Below are positions 26,368-33,155 of a stretch of DNA of 64,000 nt, piece after piece. The stretch is from Amycolatopsis oliviviridis (GTDB lineage Bacteria > Actinomycetota > Actinomycetes > Mycobacteriales > Pseudonocardiaceae), in NCBI RefSeq assembly GCF_014654365.1, contig NZ_BNAY01000003.1, forward strand, positions 620,001-684,000. Reading direction: 5' to 3'. Numbering within the stretch: position 1 is the stretch's first letter; each line of letters opens with the position of its first letter. The position numbers and the translations under genes were made by a program. The notes beneath the pieces are model-generated. The model saw only the letters and a program-made list of their open reading frames with translations. It made no database searches and had not been told where the DNA came from.

Positions 26368-28104
26368 CTACTTCGGACCCCTCGTCCAGTTCACCGCGGA
26401 CCCGAAAGGGCCCACCATAGGAGGACCAGCGGTTACTCCGGAAATACCAGAGCCGATGGCGAGGGTATCGGCCAGCTGGAACAACGGAATGGCAACATTC
26501 CGACGCCACAATTCCGGTTCCAGGGTCGAAAGCGCGTCGGCGGCCGGGGTGGTGCCGGTCAGGGCCGCGTCGATCGACGGCTGCAGGGCCGGGTCGCAGA
26601 AGCCCAGCGGGTTCCCCGGGACGACGGCCTTGGTCTTGTCGGCGAGCTGATCGGGGCGGCAGCCGAAGGTGGACGCCAGCGCAGACGCGACGTCCGCACC
26701 GCCGGTGGCCTGGCCGATCACCGCGATGTCGATGCCGACGTTGCCCGCGCCTTCCGGGGTCGTCTGCTGGACCCCGTTGAGCACCGGCATGGCCAGCAGT
26801 GTCGAGAACAGCTCCCTCGGCTGCGGCGCGATCGCGTTGACCTCGATCCCCGCGGCCACCAGCTGCGCCGTGAGTTCCTTCGCGATCGTCGCGTACGGCT
26901 CCTGTTTGGCGGGCGAGGCGACGACCAGCGAAAGGTTCTTCCCGTTCTTGCGCCAGGTCCCGGCTTCCTTGGTGTACCCGGCGGATTTGAGCAGGTCCTC
27001 GCCCTTGACCGGATCCGCCGCCGACGGCGGGCCCGGGGCCGGGATGGTCGGCTGGAAGCCCGGAGCCGACGGGACGCGGACCTGGGCGTCGGCGCGGAGC
27101 TTGTCCGACGGCCCGCCCTCCGCCGCCTCGGTGATCAGCTTGCCGCGGTCGATCAGCGCGGTGACGCCTTCGCGCACCTTGGGATCCGACAGCGTCGCGC
27201 TCACCGGCCGCAGGAGGATCTGCGCGACCGTGGGGCGGGCGACCGTGTGCAGCTGGACGGCCGAGCCGAGTTCGCCGAGCCGCTTCAGGCCGTTGCCGTC
27301 GGTCCTGGTCATCGCGAACTGGTCGTTGCCGCTGCGCAGAGCGGCCAGTGTGCCCTCCTGATCGGCCGCACGGAGCACGATCCGGTCGAGGGCGGAGGGT
27401 TTCTCCCAATAGCGCTCGTTGCGCTCCAGGACGACCTCTCCGCGCGCCGTGTCGAGGCCCTTGATCGAGTACGGGCCGGCGACGGCCGGGAACGCCGTCG
27501 CCAGCGCGCCCTGCCACCCGTTCGGGGCGTCCTTGAGCAGATGGGCGGGCAGGAGGTTGTCGAAGAGCGTCTGCCAGCCCGGATACGGCTTCGAGAAGGT
27601 GACCTCGACCCGCTTGCCGCCTTCGCGCGACTGGATGTCCGAGATCAGCCGGTAGCCCGCGGCGCCGATGACGCCGGGCTGGTCGCGCATCGCCTCACGG
27701 AGGTAGGCGAAGTCCTCGGCGGCGATCGGGGCGCTGTCGGACCAGGAGGCGTCCGGCCGGATCGTGTACGCGACCGTGAACGGCTGCTGCGAGACGACCT
27801 CGGCGGACTTCATCAGGTTCTTGTCCAGCTCGAAGCTGCCGTCGTCCTTCGGGCGGAACACCGACGGGAGCAGCAGCTGCGAGAGCGCCGACGTCACTTG
27901 GGAGGCGTCGGCGAGGTTGTGCGGGTTGTAGCCGCCGAGAACGTCGTCGACCCCCACGACGACCTGCGAGGGCGTCTTCGTGGTCGAGGTGCTCACCGGG
28001 GAGGCCGAGGAGCTGACCACGGGCGGGGGCGGGGTGTTGCTGCAGGCGGCGAGGAGCACGGCCGCGCACACCACCATGGGTGCCGCTGTGGTCGCTGAAC
28101 GCAC
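26368..28104 (-). CDS. LpqW-like family-5 solute-binding lipoprotein
   Basis: A 578-residue lipoprotein with lipobox LLAAC (Cys21) followed by a Pro/Ser/Thr-rich linker and a family-5 binding-protein fold (FTVAYTIRPDASWSDSAPIAAEDF, VAGPYSIKGLDTARGEVVLERN). It lies directly downstream of typA, as lpqW (Rv1166) does beside typA in M. tuberculosis. LpqW there is not a transporter part but controls partitioning between phosphatidylinositol mannosides and lipoarabinomannan. By synteny a similar role is possible; alternatively it is a second binding protein of the adjacent Dpp system. GTG 28104 has GGAGG eight bases upstream. Confidence 0.75.
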   Translation of the reverse strand: MRSATTAAPMVVCAAVLLAACSNTPPPPVVSSSASPVSTSTTKTPSQVVVGVDDVLGGYNPHNLADASQVTSALSQLLLPSVFRPKDDGSFELDKNLMKSAEVVSQQPFTVAYTIRPDASWSDSAPIAAEDFAYLREAMRDQPGVIGAAGYRLISDIQSREGGKRVEVTFSKPYPGWQTLFDNLLPAHLLKDAPNGWQGALATAFPAVAGPYSIKGLDTARGEVVLERNERYWEKPSALDRIVLRAADQEGTLAALRSGNDQFAMTRTDGNGLKRLGELGSAVQLHTVARPTVAQILLRPVSATLSDPKVREGVTALIDRGKLITEAAEGGPSDKLRADAQVRVPSAPGFQPTIPAPGPPSAADPVKGEDLLKSAGYTKEAGTWRKNGKNLSLVVASPAKQEPYATIAKELTAQLVAAGIEVNAIAPQPRELFSTLLAMPVLNGVQQTTPEGAGNVGIDIAVIGQATGGADVASALASTFGCRPDQLADKTKAVVPGNPLGFCDPALQPSIDAALTGTTPAADALSTLEPELWRRNVAIPLFQLADTLAIGSGISGVTAGPPMVGPFGSAVNWTRGPK

Positions 28105-28601
28105 GCCTGGATCCTCCTGGTTTGTCCCTCGCCCCGTCGCCATAGAGCTATCACGCCGGACATGGCCTCGGCAGCGAGATTCCCATATCGGCCCGGTCGT
28201 CGCCCGACCGGATGCCACCCTCCTCCGGTGGACGTCCGGGAGGCCTCCGGGGTTCCTGACCGGACGACACTTTTCGGGACCCGCCGAAACAGGCCCGTTC
28301 GGCAATGGGTTCCGCGACCCGGAACATTCCGGAACGGCGGCCGGAATGTTCGCCACCGGACGTTTCGTCGAAGAAACGATCGCGATCACGAGTCCTATCC
28401 GGACACGTTTAGGATCTTTTGTTTCGCGCCGTACCCGATCCGCGTTCTCGGCGGGCCACACTTCCCGTCGTACCGTGAAGCCGTTCCGGCGTTGTGAACA
28501 CCGTCCAAAATGGAGATCGCTTTCCCTTCGGAATTGTCGGGAAAGGACTTGTTCTCACGAGGAACACCCGATCGAATACGGTGCGTGATCGCTTTTGGCG
28601 C
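28105..28601. other. Intergenic region upstream of the lpqW-like gene
   Basis: Nearly 500 bases without a supported gene, between the typA terminator and the lpqW-like start. Two dyads are visible: GAACATTCCGG/CCGGAATGTTC with an 8-nt loop (28322-28351) and a short GTTTC/GAAAC pair near 28363-28378. It presumably carries the minus-strand promoter and a long 5' leader or a small RNA. I see no recognisable riboswitch. Confidence 0.5.
28322..28351. repeat. Perfect 11-bp stem-loop in the lpqW-like upstream region
   Basis: GAACATTCCGG (28322-28332) is the reverse complement of 28341-28351, with AACGGCGG between. It lies about 220 bases before the lpqW-like start, too far from either gene to be its terminator. 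It could be an operator or part of a leader. Confidence 0.6.
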
Positions 28602-28659
28602 CGAAAACGCCGAAGGGCGCCTACTCACAGTGAGTGAGCAGACGCCCTTCGGCGTTTCG
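28602..28659 (-). terminator. Terminator hairpin after typA
   Basis: AAACGCCGAAGGGCG (28605-28619) pairs with CGCCCTTCGGCGTTT (28643-28657). The loop contains a second small dyad (CTCAC/GTGAG). On the minus strand the stem is followed by a short TTTT. It begins about 10 bases after the typA stop. Confidence 0.8.
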
Positions 28660-28668
28660 CTGAGCAGG

Positions 28669-30591
28669 TCAGCCGCGGTTCTTCATCTTGTTGCGCTCCT
28701 TGGCGCGCTGGTTGACGTCCAGCGTGACCTTGCGGATCCGGACGACGTCGGGGGCGACCTCGACGCACTCGTCGACGGAGCAGAACTCCAGCGCCTCCTC
28801 CAGGCCCATCTTGCGCGGGCGGGCCAGCGTCTCCATCACGTCGGCGGAGGACTGACGCATGTTGGTCAGCTTCTTCTCCTTGGTGATGTTGATGTCGAGG
28901 TCCTCGGCACGCGGGTTCTCACCGACGACCATGCCCTCGTACACCTCGGCGCCCGGCTCCACGAAGAAGGTGCCGCGGTCGGCGAGCTGGATCATCGCGT
29001 ACGCGGTGATGGGGCCCGAGCGGTCGGCGACCAGGGAACCGGAGTGACGGGTGCGGATCTCGCCAGCCCACGGGAAGTACCCCTCGAACACGTGGTTCGC
29101 GATACCGGTGCCGCGGGTCTCGGTGAGGAAGTCGGTGCGGAAGCCGATCAGGCCACGCGCCGGGAGGACGTAGTCGAGCTTGATGCGGCCGGTGCCGTGC
29201 CCGCCCATGTGCTCCATGCGGCCCTTGCGGGCGGCGAGCAGCTGCGTGATGCCGCCGAGGTGCTCCTCCGGGGCGTCGATCGACAGGCGCTCGAACGGCT
29301 CGTGCAGCTTGCCGTCGATCATCTTGGTGACCACCTGCGGCTTGCCGACGGTCAGCTCGAAGCCCTCACGGCGCATCTGCTCGACGAGGATCGCCAGCGC
29401 CAGCTCGCCACGGCCCTGGACCTCCCAGGTGTCGGGGCGCTCGGTCGGCAGCACCTTGATGCTGACGTTACCGATCAGCTCCTGGTCCAGCCGGGCCTTG
29501 ACCAGACGGGCGGTGACCTTGTCGCCGCCGCTGCGGCCGGCCAGCGGCGAGGTGTTGACACCGATGGTCATCGAGATGGCGGGCTCGTCGACGGCGATCC
29601 GGGGCAGCGCCTCCGGGTTCTCGACGTCGGCGAGGGTGTCGCCGATGGTGATGTCCGGGATGCCGGCGATGGCGACCAGTTCGCCCGCGCTGGCCTCGGT
29701 CGCCGGGACGCGGGTGAGCGCCTCGGTGACCAGCAGCTCGGAGATCCGGACGTTCTGGATGCTGCCGTCCTCGCGCATCCACGCCACGGTCTGGCCCTTG
29801 CGCAGGTTGCCGGAGTGGATGCGGATCAGCGCGATCCGGCCGAGGAAGTTCGACGCGTCGAGGTTGGTGACCAGCGCGCGCAGCGGGCCTTCCTTGTCCG
29901 CGAAGGGCGGCGGCACGTGGCGCAGCAGGGTCTCGAACAGCGGGTCGAGGTTCTCGCTCTCGGGCACGGCGCCGTCGGCGGGCTGCTCGAGGCTCGCCTT
30001 GCCGGACCGGGCGGAGGCGAAGACGACCGGGAGGTCGAGGATCGCGTCGAGGTCGGCGTCCTCGATGTCACCGGCCAGGTCGAGCAGCAGGTCGTGGGTC
30101 TCCTCGACGACCTCGGAGATCCGGGCGTCGGGCCGGTCGGTCTTGTTGACGACCAGGATCACCGGCAGGCCGGCTTCGAGGGTCTTGCGGAGCACGAACC
30201 GGGTCTGCGGGAGCGGGCCCTCGCTGGCGTCCACCAGCAGGACGACGCCGTCGACCATGGCAAGGCCGCGTTCGACCTCGCCGCCGAAGTCGGCGTGGCC
30301 GGGGGTGTCGATGACGTTGATCGTCACCGGGCCGTTCTCGGTCTCGCGGTGGATGGAGGTGTTCTTCGCGAGGATGGTGATGCCCTTTTCCCGCTCGAGC
30401 TCTCCGGAGTCCATCACGCGGTCGACGAGTTCGGCGCGCTCCTCGAACGCGCCGGACTGCCGGAGCATGGCGTCGACGAGGGTCGTCTTGCCGTGGTCGA
30501 CGTGGGCGACGATGGCGACGTTGCGCAGGTCGGGCCGGGTCTTGCCGGACGAGCGACCGGCATCGACTGCGGTGGCGCTGGCTGCGGGCAC
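28669..30591 (-). CDS. typA: Translational GTPase TypA/BipA
   Basis: A 640-residue ribosome-associated GTPase of the EF-G family, important in stress and ribosome assembly. G1 AHVDHGKTT (near 29-37), G2 region ERGITI-like EKGITILAKNT, G3 DTPGHADF and G4 NKTDRPDAR are all present. Domains II, III, V and the BipA-specific C-terminal domain (LTNMRQSSADVMETLARPRKMGLEEALEF) complete it. Length is close to the usual 600-640. GTG 30591 has GGAG seven bases upstream. It is followed by a terminator and then the lpqW-like gene. Confidence 0.96.
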   Translation of the reverse strand: MPAASATAVDAGRSSGKTRPDLRNVAIVAHVDHGKTTLVDAMLRQSGAFEERAELVDRVMDSGELEREKGITILAKNTSIHRETENGPVTINVIDTPGHADFGGEVERGLAMVDGVVLLVDASEGPLPQTRFVLRKTLEAGLPVILVVNKTDRPDARISEVVEETHDLLLDLAGDIEDADLDAILDLPVVFASARSGKASLEQPADGAVPESENLDPLFETLLRHVPPPFADKEGPLRALVTNLDASNFLGRIALIRIHSGNLRKGQTVAWMREDGSIQNVRISELLVTEALTRVPATEASAGELVAIAGIPDITIGDTLADVENPEALPRIAVDEPAISMTIGVNTSPLAGRSGGDKVTARLVKARLDQELIGNVSIKVLPTERPDTWEVQGRGELALAILVEQMRREGFELTVGKPQVVTKMIDGKLHEPFERLSIDAPEEHLGGITQLLAARKGRMEHMGGHGTGRIKLDYVLPARGLIGFRTDFLTETRGTGIANHVFEGYFPWAGEIRTRHSGSLVADRSGPITAYAMIQLADRGTFFVEPGAEVYEGMVVGENPRAEDLDINITKEKKLTNMRQSSADVMETLARPRKMGLEEALEFCSVDECVEVAPDVVRIRKVTLDVNQRAKERNKMKNRG

Positions 30592-30745
30592 GCGAAGGCT
30601 CCAAAGGTTTCAAGTTCGGGTGTGGTGCCCACGCCGCCCCGAGCGCTTCCAACTCACGCGATCGAGTAACGTCGGCCGACTTTGGCCATACGCGGACCAC
30701 ACCAGCGTACCTGTAGCCGAACTGTGAGCACCCCCACGCCCCAAG

Positions 30746-30764
30746 ATCGGTTAGCCTCACCTAA
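30746..30764 (+). promoter_or_regulatory. Probable IdeR/DtxR iron box
   Basis: The 19-mer atcggttagcctcacctaa matches 16 of 19 positions of the DtxR/IdeR consensus TTAGGTTAGSCTAACCTAA, including the full GGTTAG left core and ACCTAA right core. It lies 40 bases upstream of the small Cys/Lys-rich gene, where a bound repressor would block its promoter. Divergent typA starts 155 bases away. Confidence 0.65.
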
Positions 30765-30803
30765 CGTGGAGGCGTCGCCGACGCAGTCCGACAAGGAGCG
30801 CGA

Positions 30804-30962
30804 GTGGGCAAGAAGCTACCCGACGACCCGCACAAGCTCGTGCGTAAATGGATGAAGTCAGGCAAGGTCAAGAAGAAATGCTGCCGCTCGAAGTCACGAT
30901 GCGGCAAATGCCCCGTTCTCGCCCTCAAAAAGGCGAAAACGAAGATCGCGAAAGCGGCTTGA
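30804..30962 (+). CDS. Small Cys- and Lys-rich basic protein, putatively iron-regulated
   Basis: A 52-residue protein beginning at GTG 30804 with AAGGAG upstream. It is strongly basic (17 Lys, 4 Arg). Four Cys in the middle, KKKCCRSKSRCGKCPVLAL, could bind a metal or iron-sulfur centre. I know of similar short actinobacterial hypothetical proteins but no function. The upstream IdeR-type box suggests expression under iron limitation. It converges with the YciI gene across 21 bases. Confidence 0.72.
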   Translation: MGKKLPDDPHKLVRKWMKSGKVKKKCCRSKSRCGKCPVLALKKAKTKIAKAA

Positions 30963-30983
30963 CCGCGTCTTCGGCAATGATCG

Positions 30984-31283
30984 TCAGTGCACCACCGCCT
31001 CGTTGACCTGCCGCAGTTCCGGCGCGGTTCGGGTCGGCGAGAACTCGATCACCTCGTAGGCGGCCATGTGCTTGACCGAGAAGGGGTCTGTCGCGAGGAT
31101 CGCGTCCAGCTTTCCCCTGGCCATGGGCCTGGTGATGATGACGCCACCGATGCGCGGGTTGCGCCTGCCGGAGGCGAGGAAATTGCCGTGCTCGTACTGC
31201 TTGGTCAGCCAGTCGGCGTGATCCGGGAGCACGTAGTCGATTTCTTCGATAGGGGCGGTGTAGGTCAGCAGGACGACATACAT
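30984..31283 (-). CDS. YciI family protein
   Basis: A 99-residue ferredoxin-like alpha/beta protein of the YciI/YCII family. The core MYVVLLTYTAPIEEIDYVLPDHADWLTKQYEHGNFLASGR contains the conserved His, and LDAILATDPFSVKHMAAYEVIEF carries the conserved Asp-Pro-Phe. Members are proposed enzymes or accessory domains (dehydrochlorinase-like), but this one's role is unknown. ATG 31283 matches the family start; the longer frame adds non-conserved residues. Confidence 0.85.
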   Translation of the reverse strand: MYVVLLTYTAPIEEIDYVLPDHADWLTKQYEHGNFLASGRRNPRIGGVIITRPMARGKLDAILATDPFSVKHMAAYEVIEFSPTRTAPELRQVNEAVVH

Positions 31284-31345
31284 GAGATGAAGGTAGACCC
31301 GGATCTCCAATGTGACAGGCGTACTGGATCAGCCGATACGAAGTG

Positions 31346-31375
31346 TTGACGCTACGCGCCCGGAATGAGTGAAAT
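31346..31375 (+). promoter_or_regulatory. Candidate promoter of the trp leader-trpS unit
   Basis: TTGACG (31346-31351) and TGAAAT (31370-31375) are separated by 18 bases. A transcript from it would start close to 31382, at the left end of the class-B palindrome, and then run into the leader peptide and attenuator. This is a pattern match only. Confidence 0.4.
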
Positions 31376-31380
31376 CATCC

Positions 31381-31444
31381 CGCGTTTCGTCCTCTGGATG
31401 CGGTACTTCGACGTCGAAGTACCGCATCCAGAGGACGAAACGCG
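31381..31444. repeat. Class-B palindrome: perfect, loopless 64-bp inverted repeat
   Basis: Bases 31381-31412 are the exact reverse complement of 31413-31444. The outer arms equal those at 7537-7602 and the central 16-20 bases differ. Unlike most copies it lies in a divergent intergenic region, between the YciI start and the trp leader peptide, so it may be part of the leader transcript. Confidence 0.94.
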
Positions 31445-31467
31445 AGCCGCTCTGTAGGATGAATCCC

Positions 31468-31527
31468 ATGCGCGCGCAGAACGCCCAGTGGTGGCCGCCC
31501 TCCGGCGGCCCCGAAGTCCTGCGCTGA
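31468..31527 (+). CDS. Trp leader peptide of the trpS attenuator
   Basis: A 19-residue ORF, MRAQNAQWWPPSGGPEVLR, with tandem Trp codons at positions 8 and 9 (31489-31494). AGGATG lies upstream of the ATG. Actinobacterial trp leaders share this MRAQN...WW style. The Trp codons overlap segment 1 of the attenuator, so ribosome stalling there reports low charged tRNA-Trp. Confidence 0.9.
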   Translation: MRAQNAQWWPPSGGPEVLR

Positions 31528-31573
31528 ACCAGACGAGCGCACCACCCAGGCCGCCCCACCGGGCGGCCTTTTT
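31493..31573 (+). promoter_or_regulatory. Ribosome-mediated transcription attenuator upstream of trpS
   Basis: Four interchangeable segments are visible: 1, GGCCGCC at 31493-31499; 2, GGCGGCC at 31504-31510; 3, GGCCGCC at 31550-31556 within AGGCCGCCC; 4, GGCGGCC at 31562-31568 followed by TTTTT. Segments 1:2 form the pause hairpin, 3:4 the terminator and 2:3 the antiterminator. Stalling at the Trp codons covers segment 1 and allows 2:3, so trpS is expressed when charged tRNA-Trp is scarce. Confidence 0.9.
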
Positions 31574-31618
31574 CGTGCCCGGTCCCGGGGCGGCCCGAAT
31601 CCGGAAGGAAGAAGGCAG

Positions 31619-32584
31619 ATGATCAGGTTGTCCGGGATCACCCCGTCCGGCCACGTCCACGTCGGGAACCACCTGGGGGCCATTCGGCGCTGGGCGGACG
31701 AGGGCGGGCCGGACGACCTGTACTTCGTCTCCGACCTGCACGCCATGACGAACGCGCACAATCCGGCGAAGCTGCGTTCGATGGCCTCGGAGCAGCTGGC
31801 CGTGCTGATCGCGGCCGGGATCGACCCGGACCGCGTGTTCGTGCAATCCGACCTGGCCCGCGAACTGGGCGCCCTCAACTGGGTCCTCGAATGCACCTGC
31901 AACTACGGCGAGGCCGCCAGGATGATCCAGTTCAAGGAGAAGTCGAAGGGCCAGGCCGGGGTCCGGCTCTCGCTGCTGACCTATCCGGTGCTGATGGCGG
32001 CGGACATCCTGCTCCAGGGCGCGGACGAGGTCCCGGTCGGCGAGGACCAGCGGCAGCACGTCGAACTGGCGAGAACGCTCGCGAAGCGGTTCAACTCCAC
32101 CTACGGCGACGTGTTCACCATGCCGAAGGCGGTACTGCCGCCCGCCGGGGCACGGGTCATGGACCTCGCCGAGCCGACGCGGAAGATGTCGAAGTCGACG
32201 CGGGACGAAGCCGGGGTCGTCTTCGTCCTCGACGAGGCCGACCAGGTCAGGCGGAAGATCAAGCGCGCCAAGACCGACGGCGGGTCGAAGCCCGCGTACG
32301 CCCCGGAAAGCCGGCCGGGGATGGCGAACCTGCTGGACATCCTCGCGGCGTGCACCCGGGAGAAACCCGCAGACCTCGCCGACCGGTTCGACTCCTACGG
32401 CCAGGTCAAGGAGACCGTCGCCGAGGCGCTCATCGAGGAGCTGCGGCCGGTCCGGGAGGGCGCCCTGGCGCTGCTCGCCGACCCCGGTGAGCTGGAGCGG
32501 GTCCGCAAGGCGGGTGCCGTCCGGGCGGCGGAACGCGGGGAGCACCGGCTCCAGTCCGCGCTGCGGCTCATCGGCGCGGGCTGA
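31619..32584 (+). CDS. trpS: Tryptophanyl-tRNA synthetase (attenuator-controlled, possibly auxiliary type)
   Basis: A 321-residue class Ic synthetase. The HIGH-type motif is HVGN (14-17) after LSGITPSGH, and KMSKS lies near residue 187. QFKEKSKGQ and LLTYPVLMAADILL match the TrpRS catalytic domain. TPSGHVHVGN differs from the common QPTG(D/N)LHLGN. In Streptomyces coelicolor an auxiliary, indolmycin-resistant TrpRS is controlled by ribosome-mediated attenuation of this kind, so this may be that paralogue; whether another trpS exists cannot be seen here. ATG 31619 follows GGAAGGAAG. Confidence 0.92.
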   Translation: MIRLSGITPSGHVHVGNHLGAIRRWADEGGPDDLYFVSDLHAMTNAHNPAKLRSMASEQLAVLIAAGIDPDRVFVQSDLARELGALNWVLECTCNYGEAARMIQFKEKSKGQAGVRLSLLTYPVLMAADILLQGADEVPVGEDQRQHVELARTLAKRFNSTYGDVFTMPKAVLPPAGARVMDLAEPTRKMSKSTRDEAGVVFVLDEADQVRRKIKRAKTDGGSKPAYAPESRPGMANLLDILAACTREKPADLADRFDSYGQVKETVAEALIEELRPVREGALALLADPGELERVRKAGAVRAAERGEHRLQSALRLIGAG

Positions 32585-32643
32585 AGTTCCGTGAAGGACT
32601 CCTTCCCTACTTTGAGGGTAGGGAAGGCGTCCTTCACGGACTT
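32584..32643. repeat. Class-A palindromic repeat between convergent trpS and NUDIX genes
   Basis: Arms 32584-32610 and 32618-32643 are complementary with one mismatch and one single-base indel. The arm core GAAGGACTCCTTC is itself a perfect palindrome. It fills the 50-bp gap exactly: the left end touches the trpS stop, and the right arm encodes the last two codons and stop of the NUDIX gene. Confidence 0.9.
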
Positions 32644-33032
32644 GAGAGCAGGGCGTGCAGGGCCGGGAGGAGGACGCGGTCCGCGGGGAGCCAGTCGAGG
32701 TCGTCGAGGTCGCGCGCGGAGATCCACCGGACGTCCTTGTGCTCCACCGCCCGCGGCTCGTCCCCCGCGCTGGCCAGCGAAGCGGCGTAGATCCGCAGCA
32801 CCTTCCCCTTGGGCAGCGGGACGTCGTGGCCGACCCGGCCGCCGACCGTCACGGCGACGTCCAGCTCCTCCAGGCATTCGCGCGCCAGAGCGGCCTCGTC
32901 GCTTTCGCCGTCCTCGACCCGCCCGCCCGGCAGTTCCCATTGCCCGGCGTGGTCGGCGGGCCAGGCCCGCTGCTGCGCCAGCAGCTGTCCGTTCCGCACG
33001 ATGGCGGCGCCCACGATCACCACGCGGCACAC
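32634..33032 (-). CDS. NUDIX hydrolase, MutT-like (d)NTP pyrophosphohydrolase
   Basis: A 132-residue NUDIX protein. The full box GX5EX7REUXEEXGU is seen as GGRVEDGESDEAALARECLEELDV, preceded by the GQWELPGG strand-loop typical of MutT. It probably cleans oxidised nucleotides or trims other NDP-X substrates. GTG 33032 is used; GTG 33023 has a better-spaced AGGG. The C-terminal Ser-Pro-stop lies in a palindromic repeat, so the tail may differ from orthologues. Upstream is a tandem/inverted repeat cluster. Confidence 0.88.
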   Translation of the reverse strand: MCRVVIVGAAIVRNGQLLAQQRAWPADHAGQWELPGGRVEDGESDEAALARECLEELDVAVTVGGRVGHDVPLPKGKVLRIYAASLASAGDEPRAVEHKDVRWISARDLDDLDWLPADRVLLPALHALLSSP

Positions 33033-33044
33033 CCTACGACCGAG

Positions 33045-33155
33045 CGTGCCAGAACCCGGATCACGCGTGCCAGAACCCGGATCACGCGTGCTTGGAGCCG
33101 GATCACGGTGTTCCGCCTCCAAGCACGCGAGTTCCGCTTTCAAGCACGCGAGTCA
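33045..33155. repeat. Tandem 21-bp repeats merged with an inverted repeat
   Basis: Three head-to-tail 21-bp units lie at 33045-33065, 33066-33086 and 33087-33107: CGTGCCAGAACCCGGATCACG twice exactly, then CGTGCTTGGAGCCGGATCACG. They are followed by inverted copies of the CGTGCTTGGAG end (CTCCAAGCACG at 33117-33127, and TTCAAGCACG further on). There is no spacer between units. It lies between the kinase stop and the NUDIX start and would form a strong stem-loop. Confidence 0.9.

Noticed and set aside
30984..31349. Plus-strand ORF opposite the YciI gene
   Set aside because: It is a shadow frame without family features; the minus-strand YciI domain is clear.
31468..31573. Small RNA or short secreted peptide as an alternative to a leader peptide
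   Set aside because: Tandem Trp codons, four alternating complementary segments and a terminator before trpS fit attenuation fully.
33045..33155. CRISPR array
   Set aside because: The 21-bp units are head to tail with no unique spacers, there are only three, and no cas gene is nearby.
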